A stretch of 64,000 bases of DNA from Melastoma dodecandrum (taxonomy: Eukaryota > Streptophyta > Magnoliopsida > Myrtales > Melastomataceae): the NCBI GenBank assembly GCA_029817715.1, contig JARUPY010000519.1, forward strand, positions 50,029 to 114,028. The letters are read 5' to 3'. Every line of letters starts with the position of its first letter. Position 1 is the stretch's first letter. A program made the position numbers and the translations under genes. Positions 37,801-47,294 of the stretch are shown piece by piece. A model generated the notes under the pieces. It had not been told where the DNA came from, searched no databases, and saw only the letters and a list, made by a program, of their open reading frames with translations.

Positions 37801-40800
37801 CTGTGAGCTCAAGGATTACACCATATCCCACATCGTAAGAGAGAAAAACAAGGTGGCGGACAAACTGGCCGAAGAGGCACTACTACAGGGGGAGCAATCA
37901 ACCACATTCTTTAACCCTCCTGATCACATTTTGAACCTACTACATCAGGACATTCCGTGTACCTGAATTGAATTGTAGCATGTAGCGTTGCACCTAAATG
38001 CACATCCATCAATCAATCTCCCTTTTTACCAAAAAAAGAAAAATCCAGACAGACCTAAATATCAAGCTTATTTAAGGCACGATAGGTTCTTTCTGGCTCT
38101 GGTTGTGACTTTCAGTATAAACATATTATACTATCTTAAAAACCAATTATTCAAATGTCTCACTTTCAGGCCACGTTGCAAATAAAACATCTGTTAGCCA
38201 CAAGGATATAATTATAAAATAGAAGTTATCCAGGCAACCTATTCAACCATTGATTGATCGATCCCTGGGTAACCGATTAATTCGGGATTTGAGAGGTCAA
38301 GGGTACCATGTGCTAAAACCCATCTTCTACAGGCTGAGATTTATTTTAACCAACTCCACACTCCAAATGCAAACCTTTCAGAAGAAACAAACAAACCTCA
38401 ATCAATGCATCACGCTTTTTCAGCTCTTCTTCCAGCTTTCTCGTCACTATCGAAGAATCCATACCATCCGCACATGCTTTGGAAGATGACTGAACCCCAA
38501 CACTAGACTCCAAAGTGTGCTTTGACTGAACAGCTTCATTCATCTGATGCTCCATGCTTCTGATTTTAGCCTGGAATAATGAATTCAGCATACACATATG
38601 AATGCATAGGAAACTGACAGAAGAAGTTCCAATAACTAACAGCTTACACGTCATTGATTAGGAAGAACACAGAAGAAATCCTAAAAACTACACAAACTTG
38701 CATTTTATTTTCTTTTTGTGCCTTTGAATGGTCAGTAAGTCAGTATACTGGAAAAAGTAACTCAAAAAATAAACCAACTGTCAGTTCTTTTTAGATAATT
38801 CACAATTTTGCCACTTCTTCATTCGTAATGTATTAGAAAAGCACAGGTCCATCTCAGAGCATGCTATCCATAAAGTAACTAAAAATTTATCGTTGAACAC
38901 TAGTGAAAACCAAAAGTTACCCTACTAAATGCAATTTTCACTTAAAAATCAAGTAAGAATAACATTTGAAAAACTTCACACACTTGAAGAGCATGAATTG
39001 TGGACTCTTGCTGCTGTATCTGCAACTTCTGCTCTTGCTCTTGCTGCATCCGCTGAGCTATTCGACTATTAAGTTGAGCATTCTGCTCCTTTTCAATCTT
39101 AAGTTTATCAGTAAGTGTCAGATTCTCTGCCTGCACCATATGGCATCACGATATCCACCAAAGAAGAAAAGAATTAATTAACCTTTTGTTTGGGATAAGT
39201 TAAAAATATTGCGATAAAAAAAAAGACCACAAAGTAAACTAAAGTGCCAAACTATTACGAGGAACATAAGGTAAATGAGTTGTATATAATCAGTTGAAAA
39301 ACAGTAGCCTCCCCTAGGAGTACAACCCAGTCAGTTACAGCTCAAAACCATCCACAGTGAGAGGGAGTCAATTACTTCAATGTATATGTAAACAACCTTC
39401 AAAAATCTGTGCATAAGATGAGATAGCCCAACCATGAATTAATCCACAGCAGATAGTTAAACTTCACCGACTGAAAACTTAAAATCAGTCTGATAATTGA
39501 TCCCACCAATTAAAACGCCACGTAACAACTTATCGAAAAAAATACAGGTAACAATCAACAAACTTACATGTGGAGCAACATATTAAGGGTGAGGAAGTCT
39601 ACCAAAAAGTTTTAGAATTTTCAATAGAAAATGGATGAGAAACATACTACAATTACCAAATCCTTATCTAGCAATTTAGACAACCAGTATCAAGGATTTC
39701 AGCAACGTATCTCATAAAGCCTCTGCCAAGCAACACATACAATTAAGTCCATTGACACAGACCCATTGAAGAAAATATAAGGATCCCTGAGCATTATATA
39801 AGGCATCCAAGCAATAGCTAGAGCAGAAAGTTAAGTTCACCAGATTGCTCCAAAGACAAAAAAATAAGATAAATCAGACATATACTAACAAACAGATAAT
39901 AAATATGCTATTAGTTATTAAACTTGCAAACCTTCAAATCAGACTGTAACATATATGAGACTTTCCACGCCTTCTGAACTTCATTGAAGAGGAGAACACA
40001 CTGATCATTCGCGTCTTTCAATGCTTGCTTCATCCCAAAAATCTCCTGTTTTTTATCTTCTATTTCTTTTTCCTTTTCAAACAATTCTTTCCTTGTATCG
40101 TTTGCCTACAAAGCAGACGAAAAGCAAAAGCCAACTTCAGTTTCCATAATCGGATGAGACTTAAGTATCAGAATCACATAAGACAGCCAAAAGTAATAAG
40201 CTGCCATGTGGAACGGGATCCTTCTTAATAACAGCAAAAATAAATAAGTAAATAAAAATTGGAGAATTGACTGAATCCTTGGCTCGTGGTTAGAGATAAA
40301 TATGAACAAAGAACCATTTCCAATACATTTAAGAGTGCAGCTTAGACACTTGATAAAACGATAAACAGTAATATATATATCTCAGACGGAATAACAACAT
40401 ACAATGTCTCGCCATCTCTTTATTGTATCTCGGTTTCCAAAGCTCAGGACAGCACTCCTAGCCCTTGAAGCAAAATTCAATGATGAAATTGTTTCATGTA
40501 GATTTGAAGCACTTGAAGAAACATTTGTGATCAACAATGTCTTCGAATTTCCACCTGCAGATAAACTCCACAAAAGAAAATGAACAAGTAGTGAGAGGAC
40601 CAAATCTTCCAGTTGAAAGGACAAAGTTGAAGGAGTTACTATTGAAAATGAAAAGGCTGAATCAAGAGCATCTCATGTTAAATAAAGAAGATTATTAAAG
40701 TAGCAATGATCATTATTCATCCGACCAAGCAATATGCATCTGATTCATCCAAGTAATAATGCATTGTTTTAACCAGTCCAACTACATAAAATGATAAAAC

Positions 40801-43800
40801 TCAGCTCTGCACTGGGAGAATAGGAGCAGAGCAGAACAGAGCAACAGTTAGGAAAAAGTAGGCTTTTAATTGTCTAATTGGATCCAGCAACAACGAGTGC
40901 ATCCGAACTAATAAACGAGTGCCGATTCAATCAGCAGGCAACATATTTAACGTAAATTCCTATTAGCTTACTGCTTGTGAAAAGACCAAATAGTTACTAG
41001 TGCATGACAACTAATTGAAATGTACCTATTGAATCAGCAAGTAATCTAGTTAGAACAGAATTTTCGTAAGGCACAACGTCCTTCTTTGAAGTTAATGAAG
41101 AAAGGACATCTCCTAACCTACAAAACAAGTATACACTGATTAGCTGACATTTCAACTATTTAGTCACTAAGAAGAAGACAAGCGAAATAATCATGTTATC
41201 TTCCTGCAAAACCAAAAACAATGAACAAGTTATTCACATTGTAATCAGACATACCATCATGTTTAGGAAGCTACAGGGACTGAAGCGATGCAAACACATG
41301 GGTGACACATCATAAAGCAAATATTTACGGTAAGTGTTATCTACCAGTATTTGTCTCTAAATGAGGTACAAGATCAAAATGTTGCAACATTCATTTGAAA
41401 TTCATGAGAAGGTCTAGAGGGCATATAAAAAGAGAATTCCACTAGCAGAAACATGAGAACCTGTCAACGGCTAAAGATAATGTAAAATCACAATTAGCAC
41501 CAAACTGTCATGGAATTCAGCTTTTACATTACATAAAAGAATACAGATTTGAGCTCTGTTTTACATGATGCTGGGGTGCAATAAAAGCAGCAGAACTTAC
41601 GCGGAAAGTGATTTCATGACATGTAGAAGTTCTGTAGCACGCTCTCCGGTTTCATGTTCCAACTTCAGAGCCTCACTTCCAGACAACTCCACAAGAGAAA
41701 GCTTGCTATATAAATTCTCGCCACTGACCAAGTTGTTGTATGATATATGAATTGTGACAATACTGAAAGAAAATCAGCACGCGAAAGTAAGAAAGACGGG
41801 AAGTGGCCATTGAATTCCACCTAAAGTTGACTCTCTTTTAGGAAACAGAAAGAAAGACTGAGTACATGAGGTGCCTGCATTATAATCTATTTAACACAAG
41901 ACACGACCTATGATACAAAGGCAATAGAAAGTTAATGGTAATAATATGCCCTTAAGGAGAGAAGGTTCCCCTGTAGCCATTAGGAGCCGTCAAATAATCA
42001 TGAGAAAATCCTTAATGGCTTTTTGATGAATAATACTTTTTGAAGTGATCAAAAAATGTTACAGTCCAACTTTTTGAAGAAAGTGCCTAAGTTTTCTTTA
42101 TTCAGTCAATATAAAGCAGTCAGTGGCTAATGTGGGAATTTCAGGAAGTTACATACAATATTAAATCAGAAAATATTTAAGAAGTTGCTCATTTCCATGG
42201 GTCAAACTCATGACCACCTGGCTGGAAAAGGTGCAGGGGGGAGTGATATTATACAACCTAAGAATAAAAAATATTTGCAATGATATCCATTATACCCCTC
42301 AAGTGCATTACTGAAGTTGCAACTTTGTTCCTGCAGCAAACACTTGACTGCATATTAACTAATCTTGAGGTCAAGCGAAAGGCAATTACAGAGGTTGAAG
42401 GTCACATTAATGTCCGCTCAAGGTGATATATTATCTATAAGCCTTTCAGCTTTTCCAAAAGACATTGAGGTGGAAAAGCCCCACATATAGATGAACTACT
42501 GTACATTTCCCAGGCAATTAGGGGTCAATAAAAAAAGAACATATATGTACACTAACATAGTCTAACAAATATTTACAAAGAGACAGTTTTCATGCAGCCA
42601 TTTCTCAAAGAAAGCATCTTGCAACAGCATTAATTGTTGCACAGTACTTGCCCTCATATTTACTAATTTAAATCTCCATGAAAAAAGGAGAGGGGCCACA
42701 GTCTTGAATATATTTCAGCATCAGCAGAAAAAGTGGCCAAAAGCAAAACCCAAATATCTAAACCCCCCCCCCCCCCAAAAAAAAAAAACCCCTATCCTTA
42801 AGTAGTAAATTCCCCACAACAAAGATATATTACTTTTTCTTTCCATTGAACATATTAGTTACCCACTCCAAAATTATGAATTTGAATGCCAAATTAACAT
42901 TTATAGTAAAAGAGACTTAAACCCGTTAAAAAAAAAACATTGTACAGTAGATTTGCTAAACAAAATTAAATGAGCAAAACAAAAGAAGAAAGCTTTAGGA
43001 ATCAGAGAGGGGTGAAATGAGGAGTGAACCCGTACAAATGAGACAAATTGAAACGCGAAACGTCAACTTCCCGACACTGAATTGCTTCCTTTAGGAATGA
43101 GGAGAACTCAAGTGGAGTTTTCACTTTCTCTTGTACAAGTTCTACAAAATATTCAGGAGATCCAATGCAGACCTTCTTAGAACTCCAACCAGACTCTAAA
43201 ATCATATCTCGTACCTACAAGGTAAATACACTCAATGAAGTGATGCTTGCCAAAGCCCAAGTAGGCTTGAACAGAAAGATACAGTTTTTGCCATGTGGAT
43301 AGAAACTAATGCCCTTCTACTTGGACAGAAAAATACCTGCTCATTGTGAATTTCACAAAATGAGATGGAGAAATCAAATCGAGATGTAGCAGTTGTATCA
43401 GAGTTTGATAAATCAAACAGCTCTTCAAAACATCGCACAATTAGACCACGTTCATTGCTCGAACCCTCCTGAAAAGGTCAAACTAAAACTGGTGAAGCTC
43501 TTTCCAAACTTGACATATCTGAAAAATAAAGCTGCATCGACTAAAACAACAGGTCACAACAAAGGAATTTGCCACCAATTCTAATTTCCGAAGACCAATG
43601 CAAATCTTGCAATGCTGCATATGTGCATAACAGGAATTCGACTGTTGAAAATTTTTGTGTGATAGAGAATATTAGGTGATCCAAATCCAAGAATAACCAA
43701 CCATAGTGTGTGTCTTCCCTGATTTTGTTTGACCATAAGCAAATATAGAGACATTGAACCCATCAAGAGCTGATTGCACGAATGGTTGAATATCGTTAAA

Positions 43801-45108
43801 AAGTTCAGCTGCACCATAAAAGTTCGGATGGTTCAGTAAGTAAAGGAAATACAGACAATTCAATTTCAAACAAATAAATTCGTGCACTGATCAACCAGCT
43901 TTAGTAGCTGACCTTGTCCCACATGAGGCCCATAAACCCTGTCAAACTCAAAATCCTTTTTGGGGTTGGTACTGCTGTCATCACCACTATCAACCCTAAT
44001 GGTGAAGTCATCGGGAAATTCCAGAACTGACGGACCTTCATCTTCAAACAAAGGTCTTACTCGGCAAATTACCTTTATGTTCCCTGTGATTAAATTAAAA
44101 CTTGAGTAATAATACCACAATGAATTTCAAGAGAACAGTTCAGTGGACCTCTTGCTTCCAAGCAATATATATATACTGCTACACAAGTAAAATAAATGGC
44201 TAATTCATTTCCTATAAAATTAGAAGTTTGAAAGATCAAAGAAGATAAGAATACAACAGTAAGTAGAATACCTTTTGATGTCAATAAGTCATTGAACAAC
44301 TTCTTCTTCTCATTGATCAAAGGTGCTATTCTCGACTCGGCTTCAAGCGCCACCTGATCTAAGAATGAGAACGATCATTTTAGATTTCTCAATTACTTTA
44401 AAGCCGCATATAAAACTATTTGAAAACTTATTTAACCCAAAAACTTTAACGCCCTATTTTTTCATAGTGAACTTCGAACACCAAGAAATTCATCACATTT
44501 AAGTTAAAAAAAAAAACCCTCTTCACCAGAATAGGACCTCAGAATCAAATCCAAAGAGAAATTCTCCAACCCAAAAAAGAAGGAAATGCAGACACCAGTG
44601 CATATCCTAATACGGAACTCACCAAGCTTCCTAGTCTTGCCTGCTAGAACCCTGAGGTACCTCGTCACACGGTCCAGCTTAGCCCGCGAATACTCCTGCA
44701 GTTCACTGGCCTCCTGCCGCAGCTCCAAGTAGTCTTCCTTGACGACCTAAAGGACAACACCCCCAATCGCATCAAACAACAAAGCCACCCGCGACTCCTC
44801 ACTTGCCAGCGTACGACAGCGAGGAGCAACGAAACAAAAACAAAAAAAAAAAGAAGACGAAGGAGACGAGGCGTCAAACAAACCTTGAGATTGAGGGAGA
44901 GGCGGTCGACCTTGGAGGCGAAGTTAGAAGGGAAGGCGGAGAAGGAGGAGATCGAAGGCCTACGTGAGGGAAGCGTGGAGGAGGAGGAGGAGAGCGATGA
45001 ATGACGCCGTTGGGGATGGTCGAGGTCGACGGGGGGTGGGGAGGAGGATGACCTGCGAGGCTCGAAGCCTGCCACGTCCCACGTCCACCGGCTCCTCGGG
45101 TCGGCCAT
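25813..45108 (-). CDS. KAC1: KAC-type kinesin-like protein (KIN-14A/B; chloroplast movement)
   Basis: One minus-strand gene, 23 exons, 1282 residues (Arabidopsis KAC1 about 1270). Exons: 45108-44884, 44746-44623, 44358-44272, 44083-43913, 43808-43702, 43468-43337, 43214-43036, 41762-41601, 41117-41026, 40554-40403, 40105-39932, 39130-38984, 38570-38397, 33845-33774, 32135-32092, 31987-31765, 31036-30845, 30768-30577, 30448-30098, 28941-28843, 27464-27324, 27052-26894, 26262-25813. All borders are GT/AG and in phase. Layout: N-terminal coil (about 65-145), motor-like domain (about 146-477) with P-loop GQTKSGKT (228-235), coil (480-700), and the long KAC-specific C-terminus ending [20 protein letters not shown]. 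The switch motifs are altered: NLSHF where kinesins have SSRSH, and ELSGSE for DLAGSE. KAC proteins anchor and move chloroplasts through short actin filaments, and the Arabidopsis proteins lack detectable microtubule-motor activity. KAC1 versus KAC2 orthology is undecided. Confidence 0.95.
28689..28840. repeat. Two-copy 76-bp tandem repeat beside KAC exon 20
   Basis: 28689-28764 and 28765-28840 differ at only about five positions (GACTTCCTTTATGGTTAAGT ... CTACCAGATCCTACAGT). The right copy abuts the exon 20 donor site at 28842-28841, so the first bases of the intron were part of the duplicated unit. Confidence 0.9.
31250..31561 (-). mobile_element. tRNA-derived SINE in KAC intron 16
   Basis: A 312-bp insertion flanked by a perfect 9-bp duplication ATAATAATA (31241-31249 and 31562-31570). 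Read on the minus strand it has a Pol III A-box-like AGTGGCGTAAGGCG and B-box-like TTGTTCGAACCCC about 50 bases apart, then a GC-rich body with GGGCC motifs, then a short A-rich 3' end (T8 on the plus strand at the left border). This is the layout of a plant tRNA-related SINE. Its GC content is far above the surrounding intron. Confidence 0.85.
32935..33187 (+). mobile_element. LINE 3' end fragment in KAC intron 14
   Basis: A decayed RNase H tail ([13 protein letters not shown], then IAKKHSAG in a second frame) is followed by a noncoding 3' end and an A-tract at 33174-33186. It resembles the fragment at 37525-38040 ([20 protein letters not shown]). It is 5' truncated, as usual for LINEs. Confidence 0.7.
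34189..34437 (-). repeat. LTR copy A (minus orientation)
   Basis: Reading the minus strand it starts TGATGCCGGAGCATACTATC and ends near TTTCGTCA. It shares with copy B the start, CTAGTATTAAT, AGAGGCACAATGTTA, TTTTAAGAATTT and the closing TTCC.CTTC region. Confidence 0.75.
34460..34600 (-). pseudogene. Chromodomain of a Ty3/gypsy chromovirus
   Basis: The frame [20 protein letters not shown], continuing with EELKNINPD, matches the core of retroelement chromodomains (LVKW.G.P..E.TW...EEL). It fuses in frame upstream to GBP-like coil and is followed by LTR copy A. In chromoviruses this domain is at the C-terminus of integrase, so it marks the 3' end of the element. Confidence 0.8.
34600..35360 (-). 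pseudogene. Captured GBP fragment: middle and coiled-coil parts
   Basis: In minus-strand order: [16 protein letters not shown] and [11 protein letters not shown] (35357-35175); [17 protein letters not shown] and VVGAGSE (to about 35040); [34 protein letters not shown] and [12 protein letters not shown] (34976-34735); [20 protein letters not shown] (34711 onward). These blocks match, in the right order, the helical and coiled-coil part of plant guanylate-binding-protein-like (GBPL) proteins, with stops and frameshifts between. A middle segment present in GBPL proteins is missing after VVGAGSE. Confidence 0.82.
35320..35660 (+). pseudogene. Captured GBP fragment: second coiled-coil piece, opposite strand
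   Basis: Plus-strand codons give [40 protein letters not shown] and, after shifts, a copy of the [14 protein letters not shown] ... [10 protein letters not shown] block. The last 130 bases are an inverted, diverged duplicate of 34880-35010. It ends exactly at the start of the 48-bp inverted repeat. Confidence 0.78.
35920..36165 (+). repeat. LTR copy B (plus orientation) and primer site
   Basis: Starts TGATGCAGGAGCATAATATC and ends near GCTCCGTTA. Directly after it TTGGCATCAGAGTT (36167-36180) matches an initiator-tRNA-Met primer-binding site with one or two changes. That marks this copy as a 5' LTR. Confidence 0.75.
36210..36950 (+). pseudogene. gag-like remnant behind LTR copy B
   Basis: [10 protein letters not shown] followed by [15 protein letters not shown] and acidic [11 protein letters not shown] reads like a chromovirus gag N-terminus. 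36750-36941 ([34 protein letters not shown]) is of unknown origin. Broken by stops. Confidence 0.6.
37020..37492 (+). pseudogene. Captured GBP fragment: GTPase-domain part
   Basis: Codons run [19 protein letters not shown], then [54 protein letters not shown], and [18 protein letters not shown]. This is the C-terminal half of the large GTPase domain of plant GBPL proteins, nearly continuous in one frame (37088-37495). It stops where the intact protein continues with the TGP.LVGI segment, which here is found on the other strand at 35357. Confidence 0.85.
37525..38040 (+). mobile_element. 5'-truncated LINE with RNase H domain
   Basis: RNase H-like residues: [37 protein letters not shown], then [20 protein letters not shown] and KLAEEALLQ. 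The tail ends AAAAAAAGAA. Flanked by a 17-bp duplication AAATCCAGACARACCTA (37508-37524 and 38041-38057, one mismatch). It inserted into the right arm of the 48-bp inverted repeat. Confidence 0.85.
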
Positions 45109-45195
45109 CGGCGGCGGCGGATCAGCCGGAGTGGCGGGGATGCCCCGTTCTCTTTGAAATTTGAACGGGAATGGAGGGATCAGTTGGTTGGGGGG

Positions 45196-45201
45196 TTTAT
45201 A
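45196..45201 (-). promoter_or_regulatory. Candidate TATA box of the KAC gene
   Basis: TATAAA on the minus strand, 88 bp upstream of the KAC ATG. Motif and spacing only. Confidence 0.35.
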
Positions 45202-45295
45202 ATGAGCGAGTGCTGGGAGAAGGGTACTCCAGAAAACTGGGGAGAGGACCCAGATGAGACGGAGAGGCGAAGGTAAAAGAAAGGTAAGGTGGGTT

Positions 45296-45336
45296 GGGGG
45301 GGGGGGGGGGGGGGGGGGGGTTGGGGGGGGGGGGGG
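45296..45336. repeat. Poly(G) tract, G25-TT-G14
   Basis: A homopolymer of 25 G, TT, then 14 G, about 190-230 bp upstream of the KAC start codon. The exact length is likely unreliable because such tracts are hard to sequence. It could form G-quadruplex structure or exclude nucleosomes near the promoter. A shorter C-tract occurs in intron 7 near 42763. Confidence 0.9.
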
Positions 45337-45638
45337 CTGTTGGATTTGAGAAGGGAGGATGAATGAGACAGGGAGATCGTTTCCTTATTTCACTTGGAAA
45401 ATTTACAAATACTAATAAAATCTCTATTGAAAATTTTTCAAATGGAAATTTTTACTAGCAGCTTTTGATAATTACGCTTGAGTTTTCGTAGGTTTATTCT
45501 AAAATAATTCTTCTCAAAATATTTTTTGTAAAATAGATTAGTTAAATTTAAAATTACTTGTTGGTAAGACGAAGTTCGTAGTTCTGATTTTGATTTTTAA
45601 AGAAATTGAAGTCCTTATTCCGATTTGAGGTTGTTCGG

Positions 45639-46740
45639 GGAAGCGGCTAACGTTACGTGCACGTAACGTTACGTAGTTTACTAAATTTCATCAATCGTTA
45701 GTAAAATTTACTAAACAGTAAATGTTTTTTCAGGAAATTTTACTAAACAGTGACCCTTTTTTTAGTAAAATTCAATTTACTAACCCCGTTAGTATCCGAT
45801 TACTAACGTTACGAACCCCGTCAGTATCCGATTACTAACGTTTTTACTAAATTCGTTAGTAATCGGATATTAACGGGGTTACTATTGTTAGTAATCGGAT
45901 ACTAACGGGGTTAGTAACGGTAGTAATAGGATACTAATGGGGTTAGTAACGTTAGTAATCGGATACTAACGGGGTTAATAAATTATTCCTGAAATTTACT
46001 AACCCCGTTAGTATCCGATTACTAACAATACGAACCCCGTTAGTATCCGATTACTAACGTTACGAACCCCGTCAGTATCCGATTACTAACGTTTTTACTA
46101 AATTTGTTAGTAATCGGATACTAACGGGGTTAGTATTGTTAGCAATCGGATACTAACGGGGTTAGTATTGTTAGTAATCGGATACTAACGGGGTTAGTAA
46201 CGATAGTAATCGGATACTAACGGGGTTAGTAACGTTAGTAATCGGATATTAACGGGGTTAGTAAATTACTAATGAGATTTACTAACCCCGTTAGTATCCG
46301 ATTACTAACAATTTGGCTAAAAAATCACTGTTCACGTTTAGTTAAAATTACTAATTCTATTTGTAAAAGTTCGAAACTTTTAGTAAAGATTTAGTAAAAT
46401 TGTTCGTAAATCTCTAGTAACGAGTTACTAAATAGTTTAGTAATTTACTAAACTAAACAGTGAACTCCGAACCTAAATAGTAACCTTTGGGTAGTGTGAA
46501 ATTATATAAATGCCCCCGTTCGTTTTTACTAAATGGTTTACTAACCTAGTTAGTAACCCATCGTTTTGGTTTTGCGCGCCATACGAACGTCTTCCCCTCC
46601 GACTCTCCCCTCAGGTACTCCCCTCCGACCCTCCCCTCCGGTACTCCCCTCCGACCGTCCCCCCCGGTACTCCCCTTCGACCGTCGCCTGTCGGCGTCCC
46701 CTCCGAGAAGTTTCCCTTCGACCGCATTCCTCTCGGCGGT
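45639..46740. repeat. Left terminal inverted repeat of the MULE
   Basis: About 1.1 kb. From the outer end: GGAAGCGGC; a palindromic core TAACGTTACGTGCACGTAAC; AT-rich GTTTACTAAATTTC; an array of some 15 copies of a 26-30 bp unit around TAATCGGATACTAACGGGG in both orientations (45780-46310); then a CCCTCCG-rich inner part. The right TIR matches the outer and inner parts but has only four units. Confidence 0.9.
46503..46510 (+). promoter_or_regulatory. Candidate TATA box of the MULE transposase
   Basis: TATATAAA lies in the left TIR just before ATGCCCCCGTTC. The equivalent place in the right TIR reads TTTACGTAAATGCCCCC and has no TATA motif. Distance to the proposed transposase ATG is about 790 bp, which would need a long or spliced leader. 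Confidence 0.35.
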
Positions 46741-47294
46741 GCTGCAGTTGCCTGATTCGGAGGAAGCAGGAGTAACGTAGTAGGAGATGCGGGTGTCTCG
46801 AAGGCCGATGCACCAGCTGTGGTTGTTAAGGAGGATGCAGCAGCTGTGATTCATTTGTGATCTGTTGAATTTTCCAGATCTGGTCCGAACAACTCCTGGA
46901 TCAGAATACGGCGACGGTTGTTGCTGAGAGGAAGATCCGCCACTGTGCACGTTATTCTGCCGGCTGTTGGGTTAAAGTAAATCTCCGTTAGGTTTGATTT
47001 CGATGGGAAGTTAATGCCGTAGTGAAGTGTGCTGCCTGCCCTTCCCAATGTGTTAGTGAAGTTAGCTGCGAACTTCACAGGTGATCTGCAGGTGATCTGC
47101 AAGTTTTGACAATGAATGTTGCTGAACGATTAATCTGCATCAGCATTGCCTCGTAGCAATTTGTCATTACGATGTATTTTTTTGCAGCCTCTAGATGACG
47201 ACCGGGATGTGTGCTAGGATGTATCTTAGAATGAGTTGGTGATACATTCAACCTAGGATGCAAGGGTGTCGAGTCGCATTCCATTCTTGAAGAT

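Larger units (their letters stand above)
34189..38057. mobile_element. Rearranged retroelement with captured GBP gene pieces, KAC intron 13
   Basis: KAC intron 13 is 4,551 bp and most of it is this composite. Two related LTR-like ends face opposite ways (34189-34437 minus, 35920-36165 plus). Between and beside them are a chromodomain piece (minus), a gag-like piece (plus), and three blocks of a guanylate-binding-protein gene, two plus and one minus. A 48-bp inverted repeat (35661-35708 versus 37479-37524 plus its continuation at 38041-38059) frames the gag-to-GTPase half. A LINE later broke the right arm. The order fits a single retroelement LTR-gag-GBP-chromodomain-LTR of which one half has been flipped. 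Exact history is inference. Confidence 0.75.

Noticed and set aside
45780..46310. Regular short repeats considered as a CRISPR array
   Set aside because: Units occur in both orientations without unique spacers, inside a transposon TIR of a plant genome.
46546..46950. Arg/Gly-rich frames in the MULE left TIR (and matching ones at 53795-54151)
   Set aside because: They arise from the CCCTCCG-type simple repeat of the TIR and are not conserved between the two TIRs as protein.
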